A DNA stretch of 7,536 nt, from contig JAJQAR010000100.1 in the NCBI GenBank assembly GCA_021203705.1, forward strand, positions 1-7,536, read 5' to 3'. Each line of letters starts with the position of its first letter. The first letter of the stretch is position 1. Origin of the DNA: Prevotella sp. GTDB taxonomy: Bacteria > Bacteroidota > Bacteroidia > Bacteroidales > Bacteroidaceae. The position numbers and the translations under genes were made by a program. Shown one piece after another: positions 6,268-7,536 of the stretch. The notes under the pieces were generated by a model, which searched no databases, had not been told where the DNA came from, and saw only the letters and a list, made by a program, of their open reading frames with translations.

Positions 6268-7386
6268 ATGAAACTTTCACAATTTAAGTTTAAGCTTCCA
6301 GAAGAGTTGGTTGCTCTCCATCCTTCCTATCATCGGGATGAGTGTCGGCTTATGGTGATTCATAAGACCTCTGGCAGGATACAGATGTACAAGGAAGATG
6401 AAAAGGGTGAACCTTTGAAAGATAAGGACGGGAAACCTGAATACCTCGATTTCCGCAACATTCTCGATTACTTTGACGAAGGCGATACTTTCATATTCAA
6501 CAACACGAAGGTGTTCCCCGCTCGTCTGTATGGTACAAAAGAGAAGACGGACGCAAAGATAGAGGTGTTCCTCTTGCGTGAGCTTAACCAGGAAATGCGT
6601 CTCTGGGATGTGCTTGTTGAGCCGGCACGCAAAATAAGGATTGGCAACAAACTGTTCTTTGACAGCAATGGTACTATGGTGGCTGAGGTAATTGACAACA
6701 CCACGAGCCGTGGCAGAACGTTGCGTTTCCTTTACGACTGTCCTCACGATGAGTTCAAAAAAGATCTCTATGCTCTCGGCGAGGCACCGCTGCCTCGCTA
6801 TATCGTTGACCGCAGAAAAGCTACAAAGCAGGATCTGAACGACTTCCAATGCATCTTCGCAAAGCACGAGGGTGCCGTTACTGCCCCTTCCGCAGGACTG
6901 CATTTCAGTCGTGAGCTTCTCAAAAGAATGGAGATCAAGGGTATCGAGTTCGCTTTCATCACTCTACATTGTGCTCTTGGCAATTTCCATGAGATAGAGG
7001 TGGAGGACCTTACAAAACACAAAATGGACTCTGAACAGATGTTCGTTAATGCGGAGGCTTGCAGAGCCGTCAACTCGGCGAAACAGTCGGGGCATCATAT
7101 CTGTGCTGTGGGTACGAGTGTTATCAAGGCGACAGAGACGGCAGTGGGAACAGACAAGATGCTCAAGGAATATGAGGGCTGGACTAACAAGTTTATCTTC
7201 CCTCCTTACGAGTTCGGTCTTGCTGATTCTATGATAGCGAATTTCTATCATCCTATGTCTCCGCTTGTAATGTCGGCTGCCGCTTTCGGTGGCTACGACC
7301 TTATCATGGAGGCTTACGACACCGCAATCAACAACGGATATAAGTTCGGCTGTTACGGCGATGCAATGCTTATTCTAAACGACTGA
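6268..7386 (+). CDS. queA: S-adenosylmethionine:tRNA ribosyltransferase-isomerase QueA
   Basis: QueA transfers and rearranges the ribosyl part of S-adenosylmethionine onto preQ1 at position 34 of tRNAs with GUN anticodons, giving epoxyqueuosine. The 372-residue protein shows the family start [19 protein letters not shown], the motif [13 protein letters not shown] (77-89), the segment [12 protein letters not shown] (202-213), and [13 protein letters not shown] with HKMDSE shortly after it. The stretch near the C-terminus that includes FIFPPYEF and NFYHPMSPL is also typical. The protein is longer than usual (about 340-356) because of a charged, lysine- and aspartate-rich insertion at about residues 41-58. 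HCALG replaces the more usual HVGLG at 234-238. An AGAGGA-like purine stretch about 10 bases before the ATG is the only Shine-Dalgarno-like site in the window. It is the last gene before a hairpin. Confidence 0.95.
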   Translation: MKLSQFKFKLPEELVALHPSYHRDECRLMVIHKTSGRIQMYKEDEKGEPLKDKDGKPEYLDFRNILDYFDEGDTFIFNNTKVFPARLYGTKEKTDAKIEVFLLRELNQEMRLWDVLVEPARKIRIGNKLFFDSNGTMVAEVIDNTTSRGRTLRFLYDCPHDEFKKDLYALGEAPLPRYIVDRRKATKQDLNDFQCIFAKHEGAVTAPSAGLHFSRELLKRMEIKGIEFAFITLHCALGNFHEIEVEDLTKHKMDSEQMFVNAEACRAVNSAKQSGHHICAVGTSVIKATETAVGTDKMLKEYEGWTNKFIFPPYEFGLADSMIANFYHPMSPLVMSAAAFGGYDLIMEAYDTAINNGYKFGCYGDAMLILND

Positions 7387-7389
7387 TAT

Positions 7390-7428
7390 GTCAGGAAGTA
7401 GATATACACTTCCTGACTTTCTTATCTT
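7390..7428 (+). terminator. Hairpin after queA, likely terminator or attenuator
   Basis: A perfect 10-bp stem pairs GTCAGGAAGT (7390-7399) with ACTTCCTGAC (7408-7417) around an 8-base loop. It is followed by TTTCTTATCTT, an interrupted T-tract. It starts 3 bases after the queA stop codon. The poor T-tract and the folK start only 22 bases beyond the stem suggest partial termination, or a role as an RNA 3' end stabiliser. Confidence 0.62.
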
Positions 7429-7439
7429 AACACATTATT

Positions 7440-7536
7440 ATGCTTTATCTTTCTCTCGGCTCAAATCTCGGCAATCGTGAGCTGACTATTGAACGTGCCA
7501 TACAACTTATCAACACTTCAATAGGTAGGGTGGTAA
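7440..7536 (+). CDS. folK: FolK, 2-amino-4-hydroxy-6-hydroxymethyldihydropteridine diphosphokinase (partial)
   Basis: An ATG at 7440 opens a frame of 32 codons that runs off the right edge: MLYLSLGSNLGNRELTIERA and onward to about IGRVV. The N-terminal strand followed by LGSNLGNR and a helix rich in E, R and A is the hallmark start of HPPK. This enzyme transfers pyrophosphate from ATP to 6-hydroxymethyl-dihydropterin in folate synthesis. The catalytic aspartates and the rest of the protein are outside the window, so integrity cannot be judged. No Shine-Dalgarno site or -7 element is visible between the preceding hairpin and the ATG. Confidence 0.88.
   Translation, partial: MLYLSLGSNLGNRELTIERAIQLINTSIGRVV

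Noticed and set aside
6277..6903. Minus-strand frame of 208 codons opposite queA
   Set aside because: It is antisense to well-conserved QueA motifs and has no recognisable features of its own.
1..7536. Search for CRISPR repeats, insertion sequence ends, attachment sites or defence genes
   Set aside because: No direct repeat arrays, transposase or integrase motifs, or duplicated tRNA 3' ends were seen. The window is filled by housekeeping genes in a familiar order.

Overview
The window looks like ordinary chromosome from a Bacteroidota bacterium, most likely a Prevotella-type member of the Bacteroidales. Three kinds of evidence point there. First, the MutS2, FtsX, DUF3098, UppP, TruB and QueA proteins are of the Bacteroidales type and lie in an order I recognise from that group. 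Second, four promoters carry the Bacteroidota -7 element (TAnnTTTG or a close variant), three of them with a TTTG -33 element 19-20 bases upstream. Third, the gene starts almost all lack a Shine-Dalgarno sequence. The genus is an inference from protein resemblance, not the result of a search.

Layout. The left end (1-492, minus strand) is the N-terminal part of a DUF4199 membrane protein that runs off the window. After an AT-rich gap comes a minus-strand tRNA-Ser(UGA), at 723-807, with its own promoter and a terminator-like hairpin. The tRNA promoter is back to back with the mutS2 promoter, and everything to the right reads on the plus strand. mutS2 (922-3456) stands alone under its own promoter and seems to have almost no 5' leader. 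A second promoter at 3488-3519 starts a tight cluster, ftsX - DUF3098 gene - uppP - truB - queA, with gaps of only 3-12 bases. A hairpin follows queA, and the window ends inside folK.

Function. The cluster mixes envelope genes (ftsX for control of peptidoglycan hydrolysis at division, uppP for recycling the undecaprenyl carrier, and a small uncharacterised membrane protein between them) with tRNA modification genes (truB for pseudouridine 55, queA for the queuosine precursor) and then folate synthesis (folK). MutS2 is a DNA- or ribosome-associated ATPase with a C-terminal Smr domain. The tRNA-Ser in the same window has the T-arm that TruB modifies.

I found no mobile element, CRISPR array, prophage or defence system, and nothing that looks like a wholly new system. 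The points most worth checking are the apparently leaderless mutS2 start, the uncharacterised DUF3098 protein between ftsX and uppP, the hairpin before folK with no visible promoter after it, and a charged insertion in QueA.
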